From Cladorhizidae sp. MBARI D1340-BT2 (lineage: Eukaryota > Porifera > Demospongiae > Poecilosclerida > Cladorhizidae): DNA of 64,000 bases. Shown piece after piece: positions 1 to 8,256 of the stretch. The translations under genes were made by a program, and so were the position numbers. The notes beneath the pieces were generated by a model, which was not told where the DNA came from, searched no databases, and saw only the letters and a list, made by a program, of their open reading frames with translations. The first letter of the stretch is position 1, and each line of letters begins with the position of its first letter. The stretch covers positions 20,170,816 to 20,234,815 of the forward strand of contig JAQNBH010000007.1 in assembly GCA_028752905.1 (NCBI GenBank), given 5' to 3'.

Positions 1-3000
1 ATACACATCCTTGTCCCCCCATCCTTTTTAGGAACTAAAACTATGGGCGCTGCCCAAGGACTGTGAGAAGATTCAATGATACCCTGATCTAAAAGAGTTT
101 TGATCTCCGAGCGCAAAAATTCTTTCGCTGTGTGTGCTAACCTATACGAAGGCAATCGTATTGGTAGTACATCCCCTGTAGCTATCACATGCTCTATTAA
201 GTCAGTCTTTCCTGGGGTTTCCTTGATAACATCCTTGAATTGTTGTTTCAATTGATTTAATTGTGTGTGTTGCATGTGAGAGAGAGAACGTGCCTTTGAT
301 ACCTGGTTCAAATTGAACTGGTCGTCTAATTCTTGGTCTTCCACTAGAAAGACTGCTGGGGCTGGCGAAGTCCATAACTTCATGGTATTCACGTGAAAAG
401 TTTTTAGTGGTTTCCCTGTTTTTCCCGTGTCCACCTGATAAGTTACCTCAGTGATCTTTCTCACAATTGGAAATGGGCCTTGCCACTCATTTAATAGTTT
501 ATTCTGTTTTCGCGGTCGGAATACTAAAACAAATTCCCCAACCTCAAATTGTCTTTCAATAGCTTTCCTATCATGGTATCTCTTTTGAGACTGTTTCTCT
601 TTCCTTTCTTTTTCCTGAGCCAATTCTCTCACTAGTTCAATGTTAGCTTCCATGGTTCGAATGAACTCGATAACATCAACCTCACACTCTTCTGCTTTTC
701 CTTTCCAGAATCTAGCTAAATTCTCAAGGGGTGTTCTCATCTCCCTTCCGAATAATAGCCTGAAAGGTGAAAATCCTGTGGTCGCATGGACACTACCCCT
801 ATAGGACCACAAAACAAAAGGTAGGCAATCATCCCATTCTACCTTTGGGTTGTTCATTAACTTCTTCAACAACCTCTTCAAAGTACTGTTGAACCGTTCC
901 ACCATACCATCTGTTTGGGGATGGTATGGGGAGGTTCGAATCTGTTTGATTCCAGTTCTGCTACAGAACTGCTTCATCACTTTCGACATGAAATTGCTCC
1001 CGTTATCTGATAGTAGTAACTCTTGTGGTACCCCTACTCTGGCAGTTAAATCGACTAAACAATTTACTACTGTCTCAGCTGTGGTGTTTTTTAACGGAAA
1101 TGCTTCCGGCCACTTTGTGGTATAATCTATTGCCACTAGAATATACTTATTCCCAGCCTTAGTTCTTTTTAAGGGCCCAAAGATATCTAGAGCTATCCTG
1201 GAGAACGGTTCCTTGACAATAGGCAAAGGGTGTAGTGGTGCCTTAGTTACTACTGGGGCACTAGCCTTCTGGCAAATGGGGCATGACTGACAAAGTTCTT
1301 TTACATCTAAAGCAATCCCTGGCCAATCCAATCGTTGTCTAATGGCTTCCAAGGTTCTTTCACGTCCAAAATGCCCAGCCACTACTGAATTGTGAGCTAA
1401 TGTTAAGACCTTTACTCTTGCCATCTTAGGCACTATCACTAGGCTTTTCCCACCAACATGATAGGGTTCTCTCATTAGTAATCTTCCCTCCCAAAAGTAA
1501 GGACTACCCTTGCTATCAGCTTTTTTTCTCACTTTCATCAAAGTTGTGTCCTTCAGCTGCTCCTGCTGCAGTTGCTCAGGTGAGATTGCATCAATGCTCA
1601 TTACTTCTGTGCTCCTTGAGTCGTCCCTTGCGACCTGCAGAGGAATAGTCTCACCTACTCGTTCTATATCCTCCTCAAATTTGGACTCCACTGGTACAGC
1701 TGCCACTGGATTAGACTCTTCAGCTACATCCTCTTCCATCTCACTTCCACTTCCCTCAGAGTCAAGAGAGTGCGTGACTGGTTCCTCTTCCTGCTGTTGA
1801 AGCTGCAACTGAGTGTCGATCTGGGTTTGCACCTGTTGCTGAGCCCTTGTCACCATTGTTGACTCTGTGGTTGCAGTGGTGGTTGGAATGTTTTCTTCTT
1901 TTTTGGACTCTGTCTCCATCGCTTCCCTAATATACTTATGGAAATGGGGAACATCATGCCCCAACAAAAGGTCAGTAGTTATATGTCCTGAAACTCCTAC
2001 AGCTAACTCTAGCCTTTTGTCTCCATCCACTTGTAACACTACCTTGGCTGCTGGAAAATATGTTTTTCGAGCACTGGCTGTGGCGTATGCAATTTTCCAT
2101 GGTAGGTAATCTGTCTTTTGTATGTGCCTAGGATGTACTATGGTCTTCGTGCACCCTGTATCAAGCAATGCTACTGCTGGTTTACCATTGACCTTCACAT
2201 TGCGAGACCAAGCTGGTACTTTCTCACATTTAATTATCCCACAGTTTGCTTTTTCCAACTTGACAACACAATCTCTTTTCATATGCCCAGGTTTCCCACA
2301 ACGATAACACTCCAGCGGTTTAGCTTCTTTTCCTTGCATCGTACTACTATTAGTGTTACCTTTGTAGCGCTCATCCCTGCGGCTAGGTGGAAAACGTCCG
2401 CCTCTCTCGTTGGCTTCGCGGCTCTCATTAGTTGCGCTTCTCCAACTCCTTTTCTGCTCAGGTTTCTGTGTTGAGGCTACTTCCTTCTCTCCTCTGGATG
2501 AGCTCAGATAGCGTACTACAGCTTCTTTCAGGTCTTCATAAGAGGCTGGATTGAGCTGCCTCATTCTCGCTTCTAGCCATCGAGGAAGTTTCTGCAACGT
2601 TAATTCGATTAATAACGTGTCATATTGGGACTTACCACTGGATTGAATCCAACGATTAAGCGATTGTTTTCGGTCCCGGAACCAATTCTCAGGATTCCCT
2701 TGGTTGAAGTTAACTTCAAACACTCTCCTCCTGTAGCTCTCTGTGGAGACTTGATATGTAGAGAGCAGGGTTGCTTTGACAACATCATAGTCCTGCTGTT
2801 CCATAGCAGTCAACGATGACACTGCCAGCATCCCCTGTCCCGACAACGAACTACGTAGGCAGGCAGTCCATTGTCTCCTTGGCCACCCTCCTACTTCAGC
2901 AGTTACTTCAAAGGTATCTAAAAAAGCACCCATGTCGTCTACTCCCTCGACATATTTGTGTAATGTCGGTTTAGGCATGGGGGGTAATTGTTCTTCCCTT

Positions 3001-3341
3001 GCCGGATTACGCATTTCTGCCAAAAGTTGTTGCCATCGTTGCTCTTGGCGTTCTTGTCGGTCGTGGTCTTCACGGCGGTGTTGCTCTTGGAGTTCTTGTC
3101 GGTCGCGGTCTTCACGGCGGTACCGATCCATCCTCTCTTCCTCTCTCAGTGCCCGTGCTTCATCTGCTTGAAGCCATGTAGCCATCATCTCTGTTCTCGA
3201 ACCCCCCTGCTGTTGAGTGTTAGCAGGTGTTGAAAAAGGTTGGTGGTGGTGGAGGGAATCCTCCTCCCCCTCCTCAACGGTGTCTCTGGGCGCAAGAGTA
3301 GTCTGGCTTCTTGTCCGTCGGTCCTCTCCTGGGAGTGACAT
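1..3341 (-). CDS. gag-protease-integrase-RT polyprotein (partial, Gmr1-like gypsy)
   Basis: The frame opens with ATG at 3341 and stays open for at least 1113 codons. An acidic and charged N-terminus is followed by a capsid-like helical region (about residues 110-260) resembling the SCAN/gag fold of Gmr1-like elements. A CCHC knuckle, C-x2-C-x4-H-x4-C, lies at residues 345-358 (2268-2309). Aspartic protease follows with LLDTG (Asp 394) and a later LLLGHDV. Integrase comes next: an HHCC finger (LAHNSVVAGH ... CQSCPIC, about residues 645-690) and catalytic D, D and E near residues 720, 777 and 817, with the D35E spacing exact and a GPF/Y-type region near 956. Only then does RT begin (about residue 1060 on), reaching SPWAAPIVLVPKKDGG at the edge. 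RT catalytic residues and RNase H lie outside the window. Confidence 0.88.
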   Translation of the reverse strand, partial: MSLPGEDRRTRSQTTLAPRDTVEEGEEDSLHHHQPFSTPANTQQQGGSRTEMMATWLQADEARALREEERMDRYRREDRDRQELQEQHRREDHDRQERQEQRWQQLLAEMRNPAREEQLPPMPKPTLHKYVEGVDDMGAFLDTFEVTAEVGGWPRRQWTACLRSSLSGQGMLAVSSLTAMEQQDYDVVKATLLSTYQVSTESYRRRVFEVNFNQGNPENWFRDRKQSLNRWIQSSGKSQYDTLLIELTLQKLPRWLEARMRQLNPASYEDLKEAVVRYLSSSRGEKEVASTQKPEQKRSWRSATNESREANERGGRFPPSRRDERYKGNTNSSTMQGKEAKPLECYRCGKPGHMKRDCVVKLEKANCGIIKCEKVPAWSRNVKVNGKPAVALLDTGCTKTIVHPRHIQKTDYLPWKIAYATASARKTYFPAAKVVLQVDGDKRLELAVGVSGHITTDLLLGHDVPHFHKYIREAMETESKKEENIPTTTATTESTMVTRAQQQVQTQIDTQLQLQQQEEEPVTHSLDSEGSGSEMEEDVAEESNPVAAVPVESKFEEDIERVGETIPLQVARDDSRSTEVMSIDAISPEQLQQEQLKDTTLMKVRKKADSKGSPYFWEGRLLMREPYHVGGKSLVIVPKMARVKVLTLAHNSVVAGHFGRERTLEAIRQRLDWPGIALDVKELCQSCPICQKASAPVVTKAPLHPLPIVKEPFSRIALDIFGPLKRTKAGNKYILVAIDYTTKWPEAFPLKNTTAETVVNCLVDLTARVGVPQELLLSDNGSNFMSKVMKQFCSRTGIKQIRTSPYHPQTDGMVERFNSTLKRLLKKLMNNPKVEWDDCLPFVLWSYRGSVHATTGFSPFRLLFGREMRTPLENLARFWKGKAEECEVDVIEFIRTMEANIELVRELAQEKERKEKQSQKRYHDRKAIERQFEVGEFVLVFRPRKQNKLLNEWQGPFPIVRKITEVTYQVDTGKTGKPLKTFHVNTMKLWTSPAPAVFLVEDQELDDQFNLNQVSKARSLSHMQHTQLNQLKQQFKDVIKETPGKTDLIEHVIATGDVLPIRLPSYRLAHTAKEFLRSEIKTLLDQGIIESSHSPWAAPIVLVPKKDGGTRMC

Positions 3342-3420
3342 TCTTTCAGAAAGACGAGTTGAGATACAAGTGTGAAGAAAAGTGATATTAGTCGCGCATA
3401 CAACCACTACAATTATAAGG

Positions 3421-3562
3421 AAAAGAAATATGCACCACTCCCGAAGGATGAAACAAGTATTAATAATAAGCAAAAGAAATATGCACCACTCCCGAAGGAT
3501 GAAACAAGTATTAATAATAAGCAAAAGAAATATGCACCACTCCCGAAGGATGAAACAAGTAT
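3421..3562 (-). repeat. 51-bp tandem repeat in the leader of the gypsy element
   Basis: Copies start at 3421, 3472 and 3523 (the last partial), nearly identical, each containing GCACCACTCCCGAAGGATG. It lies between the primer site and the gag start. The period is a multiple of three, so short open frames on both strands here are artefacts. Confidence 0.9.
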
Positions 3563-3564
3563 TA

Positions 3565-3582
3565 TCCCACGCGCTGCCACCA
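3565..3582 (-). other. Primer binding site, probably tRNA-Leu
   Basis: The minus strand reads TGGTGGCAGCGCGTGGGA directly after the LTR end ..TATCACA plus one spacer base. It begins with TGG, and its first 11 bases match the complement of the 3' end of a tRNA-Leu of the GGTAGCG acceptor type plus CCA; one extra base follows. The tRNA assignment is from general knowledge. Confidence 0.7.
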
Positions 3583-3583
3583 A

Positions 3584-4192
3584 TGTGATAAAATCAGTTC
3601 TCATCCAATTAGAACCTTTAACTAACTGGCATGAGACACTATTTTATACGACGGCTAGATCCTTGTCACCAGTCTCTCCTCACTAGTGATCCTCGATCCA
3701 ACCCGAAATCAGCCAACTCCAGTAGTCGCTGTATCCCTCTTATTAATAGAATGGTATATATATTAATAAGATAAGTGATATACTCAATCAGCAATCATAC
3801 ACAGAGATTACACAGAGATAACCATACAAGCCTAGCTTTACAGTCTATCCCTCCTTACACAAGTTCAGTTCCAGTTTCTCTTAGTGTTTTTCTCTCTCTT
3901 TAATTAAATTACAATGTTCTTTTATAGCACTCAGTTTGAGGTCACCAGTCTCTGGTGGTTTCTTTGTCCATGGTGGTTTCTTTGTCCATGGTGGTTTCTT
4001 TGTCCATGGTGGTTTCTTTGTCCATGGTGGTTTCTTTGTCCATGGTGGTTTCTTTGTTCATGGTGGTTCCTTTGTTCATGGTGGTTCCTTTGTTCATGGT
4101 GGTTCCTTTGTTCATGGTGGTTCCTTTGTTCATGGTGGTTCCTTTGTTCATGGTGGTTCCTTTGTCAACAGTCAGGGAAGGTTTCCCTGACA
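3584..4192 (-). repeat. 5' LTR of the Gmr1-like element (outer edge uncertain)
   Basis: The inner end is fixed by the primer site: the minus strand ends ..ATTTTATCACA at 3584. Two outer starts are possible, TGTAATTT at 3913 (330 bp) or TGTCAGG at 4192 (609 bp). The longer form is favoured because a TATA box (TATAAAAG, minus strand, near 3925) should lie inside U3. It would place an 18-bp minisatellite inside U3. The second LTR lies outside the window, so the edge cannot be verified. Confidence 0.55.
3954..4165. repeat. 18-bp minisatellite, about 12 copies
   Basis: The unit is GGTGGTTTCTTTGTCCAT, with the second half of the array carrying a TTCCTTTGTTCAT variant. All three plus frames and one minus frame stay open because the period is a multiple of three; these are not genes. 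It probably lies inside the U3 of the adjacent LTR. Confidence 0.92.
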
Positions 4193-4444
4193 GACCTGGA
4201 GGAGGACGAGGAAGTAGCAGAGGAGAAGACAGGGTTGGAGGAGAGGTTATTATTTATATATATATATATTTTTTATAATGTATCATGTGTTTGTCTGAGT
4301 TATGCTGAACATGCAGACCTTCACAGTGCCAAGCATTGTCCTTTTATTTTTTATCTATATTTATTTATAATTATGTTATGCACACTTTGCACATACTTTT
4401 ATTTATTTTTCAGTACTACGGACCCTAGCCCTTACTTCCTCTTT

Positions 4445-4800
4445 GTTATGCTATTCACATCTTTGTGGTTTGTTATAAAAATGTTGTTGACAAATAGTTG
4501 TTGTTGACCAAACATTGACTAGCTAACATTGCTGATTTCATGTGTTTGAAACCGAGCTGAAATAGCCTTTTTCAACTTAAAATGATATTCACATCTTTGT
4601 GGTTTGTTATAATCAACCAAAAAATTGTTGTTGACAAACAGTTGTTGTTGACCAAAAGTTGACCGGCTAACATTGCTGGTTTCATGTGTAATATGAAATT
4701 GAGATGATATAAACCCGATATAAACCCTTTTATTTTACTTCCTGTCTCTTATAACAATATTCACATTTCTGTGGTTTGTTGCTAAGCAACTAAAATTTAC
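4445..4800. repeat. Two and a half copies of an approximately 143-bp direct repeat
   Basis: Segments beginning ATTCACATCTTTGTGG (near 4450 and 4590) are followed by similar text (GTTGTTGTTGACCAAA, CTAACATTGCTG, TTTCATGTGT). A third, shorter start is near 4760. No coding potential is visible. Confidence 0.75.
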
Positions 4801-4927
4801 CATAACGTCCCTTCATGCATCAGCTATCACCTGATATATAGTTGTTGGGTACTTGTCTTCATGTGGTCCTCTATTTTTTTTTAAATGTGAAATTGTGTCA
4901 ATTTTTGTAAAAAGTCCTCCGTAAATC

Positions 4928-5906
4928 TGCCAGTGAAAGGGTTAAAAGGCTTTTACGAAAACTGACACAAAGCAGCAAGGTTGAGTGGGATAAGTGCTTG
5001 CCTTTCATCATGTGGGCTTACTTACCGTGGTAGTGTGCATGCCACGACAGGGTTTAAGTTACAGTTTGGCAGAGACATGAGAATGCCTATAGATGAACTT
5101 GTGAGATTCTGGAAAGGGAAGGAAGACCAGTGTGAGACAGATGTGACCGAGTACATTGAGGTCATGAGGTCTAACATAGAAATTGTAAGAGACATTGCTC
5201 GAGAGAGAATGAGGAGAGAGAAAAGAAAAAGCAGAAGTTCCACCATGATAAGAGGGTAGTGGAAAGAAACTTTAAAGTGGGTGATTTTGTTCTAGTGTTT
5301 AGACCAACCCAAAAGAACAAATTACTCAATGAATGGCAGGGGCCTTTTGCAGTCACCAAAAAAATCACATAGGTGACGTATCAGATAGACACTGGAGCCT
5401 GTAAGAAGCGTCACAAGACATGCCACGTAAATGCTATGAAGCTTTGGACTTCACCAGCCCCTGTAGTCTTCCTGACAGAGGAACAGGAAATAGACGACCC
5501 ATTCCAGTTGAATGAGGTAGAAAAGTTACACACACTCTCTCTCACACAAACAAGCCACAGAGCTGGTACGGCAAACGCCAATGCTGATGGATTGTCTTGT
5601 GACCAAGGCTCACGATCAAAGGAAAAGGGAATGTCAGTGAAACCTCTGACAGGTAGTTTCCTGGCTCCTGCAAACCACAAGATGAATGGGGAGAACGTGG
5701 CAAACCACACCAATGCAGAGAACGTGGCAAACCACACGGATGCAGAGAACGTGGCAAACCACACGGATGCAGAGAATGTGGCAAACCACACCAATGCAGA
5801 GAACGTGGAAAGATGTCAACGATCGCGAGTTCGACCTCGGGAGGAGAACACAGATGACGAAACTCTTGCGAGGATTCGGGAGCGAGCTCTTGATAGGTTG
5901 CCATGA
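4928..5906 (+). pseudogene. Broken Gmr1-like gypsy pol: integrase end fused to RNase H end
   Basis: The plus strand encodes the tail of an integrase, closely related to that of the minus-strand element at 1-3341 (shared YRGSVHATTGF, LLNEWQGPF, MKLWTSPAP). It is broken: a TTAC duplication near 5020 shifts the frame, and a TAG stop sits at about 5371 where the other copy has a sense codon. After the integrase C-terminus the text jumps to HRAGTANANADGLS (about 5563), the typical end of a gypsy RNase H. RT and most of RNase H were therefore lost by internal deletion. RNase H lying downstream of integrase is independent support for the integrase-first order. Confidence 0.82.
5694..5808 (+). repeat. 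27-bp tandem repeat in the tail of the broken pol
   Basis: About 4.3 copies of a unit encoding ENVANHT(N/D)A. It stays in frame with the upstream pol remnant, which ends at TGA 5904-5906. Confidence 0.9.
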
Positions 5907-5983
5907 AGTCACCTTGGAGACAAGTGACGTAAAACTGAACAAGTAGCTCGTAATTATAAAAGGACTGTACTATAGAGAGAGGG

Positions 5984-6234
5984 TGTTAAAAAGTGAGAGT
6001 TGTCTTTATTGAGTATGAATTGTTGAGTAAGAGCACTTGATTGATTCATTATCCTTGGGATATATTAGCACTAGACTCTTGCTAATCAGCGACACGGCAA
6101 AGGGTGCTGTGTTTGTTGTTTGGTCTGAAGAGAGGTTCTAGCCAGGGAGGTTAGAAGAGATTCAGGCGTCGGACCGGGAACTTGGATCTGGCAAGAGCAA
6201 AGCGCGTCTTGGCCAGAAAGAAGTTTCGGTTACA
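5984..6234 (+). repeat. Probable 3' LTR of the broken gypsy copy
   Basis: A polypurine run (AGAGAGAGGG) ends at 5983, and TGTTAAAAAG starts directly after it. The far end ..CGGTTACA is at 6234. A TATA-like TATAAAAGG at about 5955 lies just outside, so the true start could be nearer 5907. No second LTR is present to settle it. Confidence 0.5.
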
Positions 6235-7811
6235 GCTAGACATTGTACAATGGATTGGGTACACAACATGTTAATTAATCCACACAAAACAAAAAACAAT
6301 TAGTACTTTCCAAGGGAGGTTATATTAGTACAGAAGTGGATAGCTTTTATGTAGGTTGTGCGGATTCCACTCAATATTTATTAAGTCACCTGACATTGTT
6401 TCTAGTGCATAAAATGAGTTCGGTTGGAACTTCAGTGACTCAGTCAGAATTCAAAGTTCTATGTATATCCAAGACGATTCATTATAACAACATGCATCAC
6501 AGTTACCGAGTTTTCTATAACCGTGTGTAGCAGTGCCTCACTTGTATGCTCACAATTGTGTTGGGAGAAGGGGAAACCTTAATAATCAGAGGCCCGACTT
6601 GTTTTGGGTGAGAGTCATGTGGTGACTGGATATCACTTATGTGTAGTAATATTTGGGCTCTTCAGAGTAGCAATTATCACATTCCTCAAGTAGGACACAT
6701 TTTTAAGCAATTTAAATTTTATGCTCTATTCTCGCAGCCATCATAATTATCAGAAACCTTCACTCTTTCACATGCACTGCTGACTCAATAGATACTTGCC
6801 ACTCCCCTACAATCTCAATCTCCAATATTTTATTCCATTTTATAACAGACTGATAGACCCGTCATTTTGGCAGTAGGATATATAGCATGAACAGAAGAGA
6901 CAACAACATACCATTTTTGCCTTAATTTAGGTCCTCTGAAGTCAGAGGACCAGTCTCACATAACAGAAATGTGAGAGTAACTATTAATAAAATGCCCTCG
7001 ATCTTAATTTTGAATCACTCAATACATGTAGGTATATTTGACATAATAAATTTGAGGGAATAGTAGTGAGCTATGCATAGTGAGCTATGCACGACCAGAT
7101 CTGCAAATGTGTATCTATGTATCTATATTCGACTCTAAAAATGAAGAATTCCCTGCTTTAAGAAAAGAAAATCATAGCATAGTGAAAAAATATTGAGAGA
7201 TCGAAAAAAGATAATCGGCTCCACAGTTGAGAGAGTCGTTTAATAATTGTAAGCACATTGTTGAATTTCAGCTATTCAGTTTCTCATCACGATCTAGCTA
7301 TGGAGGTTATCCTCAGCATGAACCAACTAGAAATTCCTTGAGTGTACTAACAGTCAAACTAAACAAACATAATGTGCAGTTCATTGTTGGATTTCATGGA
7401 AGAAGAAGTACTCCTGTATAGGATCTGCAGTAATATTAACTCTCCTACCAACACTAGACAACCTGGTCACTCATTGCTAGTGTTTAGCTACTATGAGTTC
7501 AGGTCTACTACAAAGACCCTAGCAAACTCTGGTAATCAAGCCTAGGAAATCATGCATACACATAACTTGGCCAAGTGCCGTCTGCTTTTAGTTAATAAAT
7601 TTGCTCTACATATATAGCTATATATATACATGCAAAATTACCTGGACTCAGTCAAAAAAAGAGAAACATCTTTGATCAAGTCACTCTCCTTCAGTTATTC
7701 AGTACCTGAACATTCGCTCAACTAATTGTAAGCCTGAAGGACTCATGACGTAGTCAGGCAGCTTCACGGAGAGAGCAGGGGAATTGGTCCATCCCTTTAC
7801 TGGCGTCACTT
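6235..7811. other. AT-rich stretch without recognised genes
   Basis: No coding region or repeat family is recognised. A peptide-like open stretch at about 7271-7421 (+) follows a possible acceptor TTTCAG but lacks a convincing donor or partner exon. Confidence 0.5.
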
Positions 7812-7878
7812 AAATTGAATCAGGTTTTGCAATAGTAGATGTACATCACATCTACTATTGCAAAACCTGATTCAATTT
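7812..7878. repeat. Perfect 30-bp inverted repeat with 7-nt loop
   Basis: Arms 7812-7841 and 7849-7878 are exactly complementary with loop TACATCA; the stem top reads CAATAGTAGATG / CATCTACTATTG. No terminal repeats of a longer element are visible around it. It could be a foldback or MITE remnant, a hairpin RNA precursor, or a recent inversion-duplication. Confidence 0.9.
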
Positions 7879-8256
7879 TTCTGCTAAAAAATTACCGTCC
7901 GTCCATATTTTACTTCCAAGTCTAAAGGCTAACGTTCGTCCATATTTTACTCCATTGTTTTAGAGTGATCCCCGGAGGAAATTCTGGATAAAATATTAGG
8001 GTGTGGCCAAATGCTCAGAGTTAATAATTATGCGCACGAACGCGTCGGGTTTTTGAAGGCTCTTGCGATTTCAAGTCAGAATAATGATATTTTCAAGTTG
8101 TTCCCTCATTTGGGCGACCTTTTCACTGTTGTACTTAAGTACATCGTTTTATTTCCAGTTACTCGTACTGAACACCGCAAATGTTCGTCTCAGGCATTTG
8201 GCAGTTCATGATCAGGGTGAGAAATAAACTTTGACAGTGTAAATTCTTGATAGAAC

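Larger units (their letters stand above)
1..4192 (-). mobile_element. Ty3/gypsy retrotransposon of Gmr1-like type, 3' part beyond the window
   Basis: Reading on the minus strand, the order is LTR (inner edge at 3584), tRNA primer site (3565-3582), a leader with a 51-bp tandem repeat, then one open frame from 3341 to the window edge. That frame holds gag, protease, integrase and the start of reverse transcriptase. Integrase upstream of reverse transcriptase is the Ty1/copia order, but the domains themselves are of Ty3/gypsy type. This combination is known for the Gmr1-like group, described from deuterostomes. The outer LTR edge is uncertain (3913 or 4192). The reading frame has no stop, so the copy may be recent. 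Confidence 0.85.

Noticed and set aside
3914..4507. 197-codon Trp/Phe-rich open frame
   Set aside because: Product of the 18-bp array in the probable LTR.
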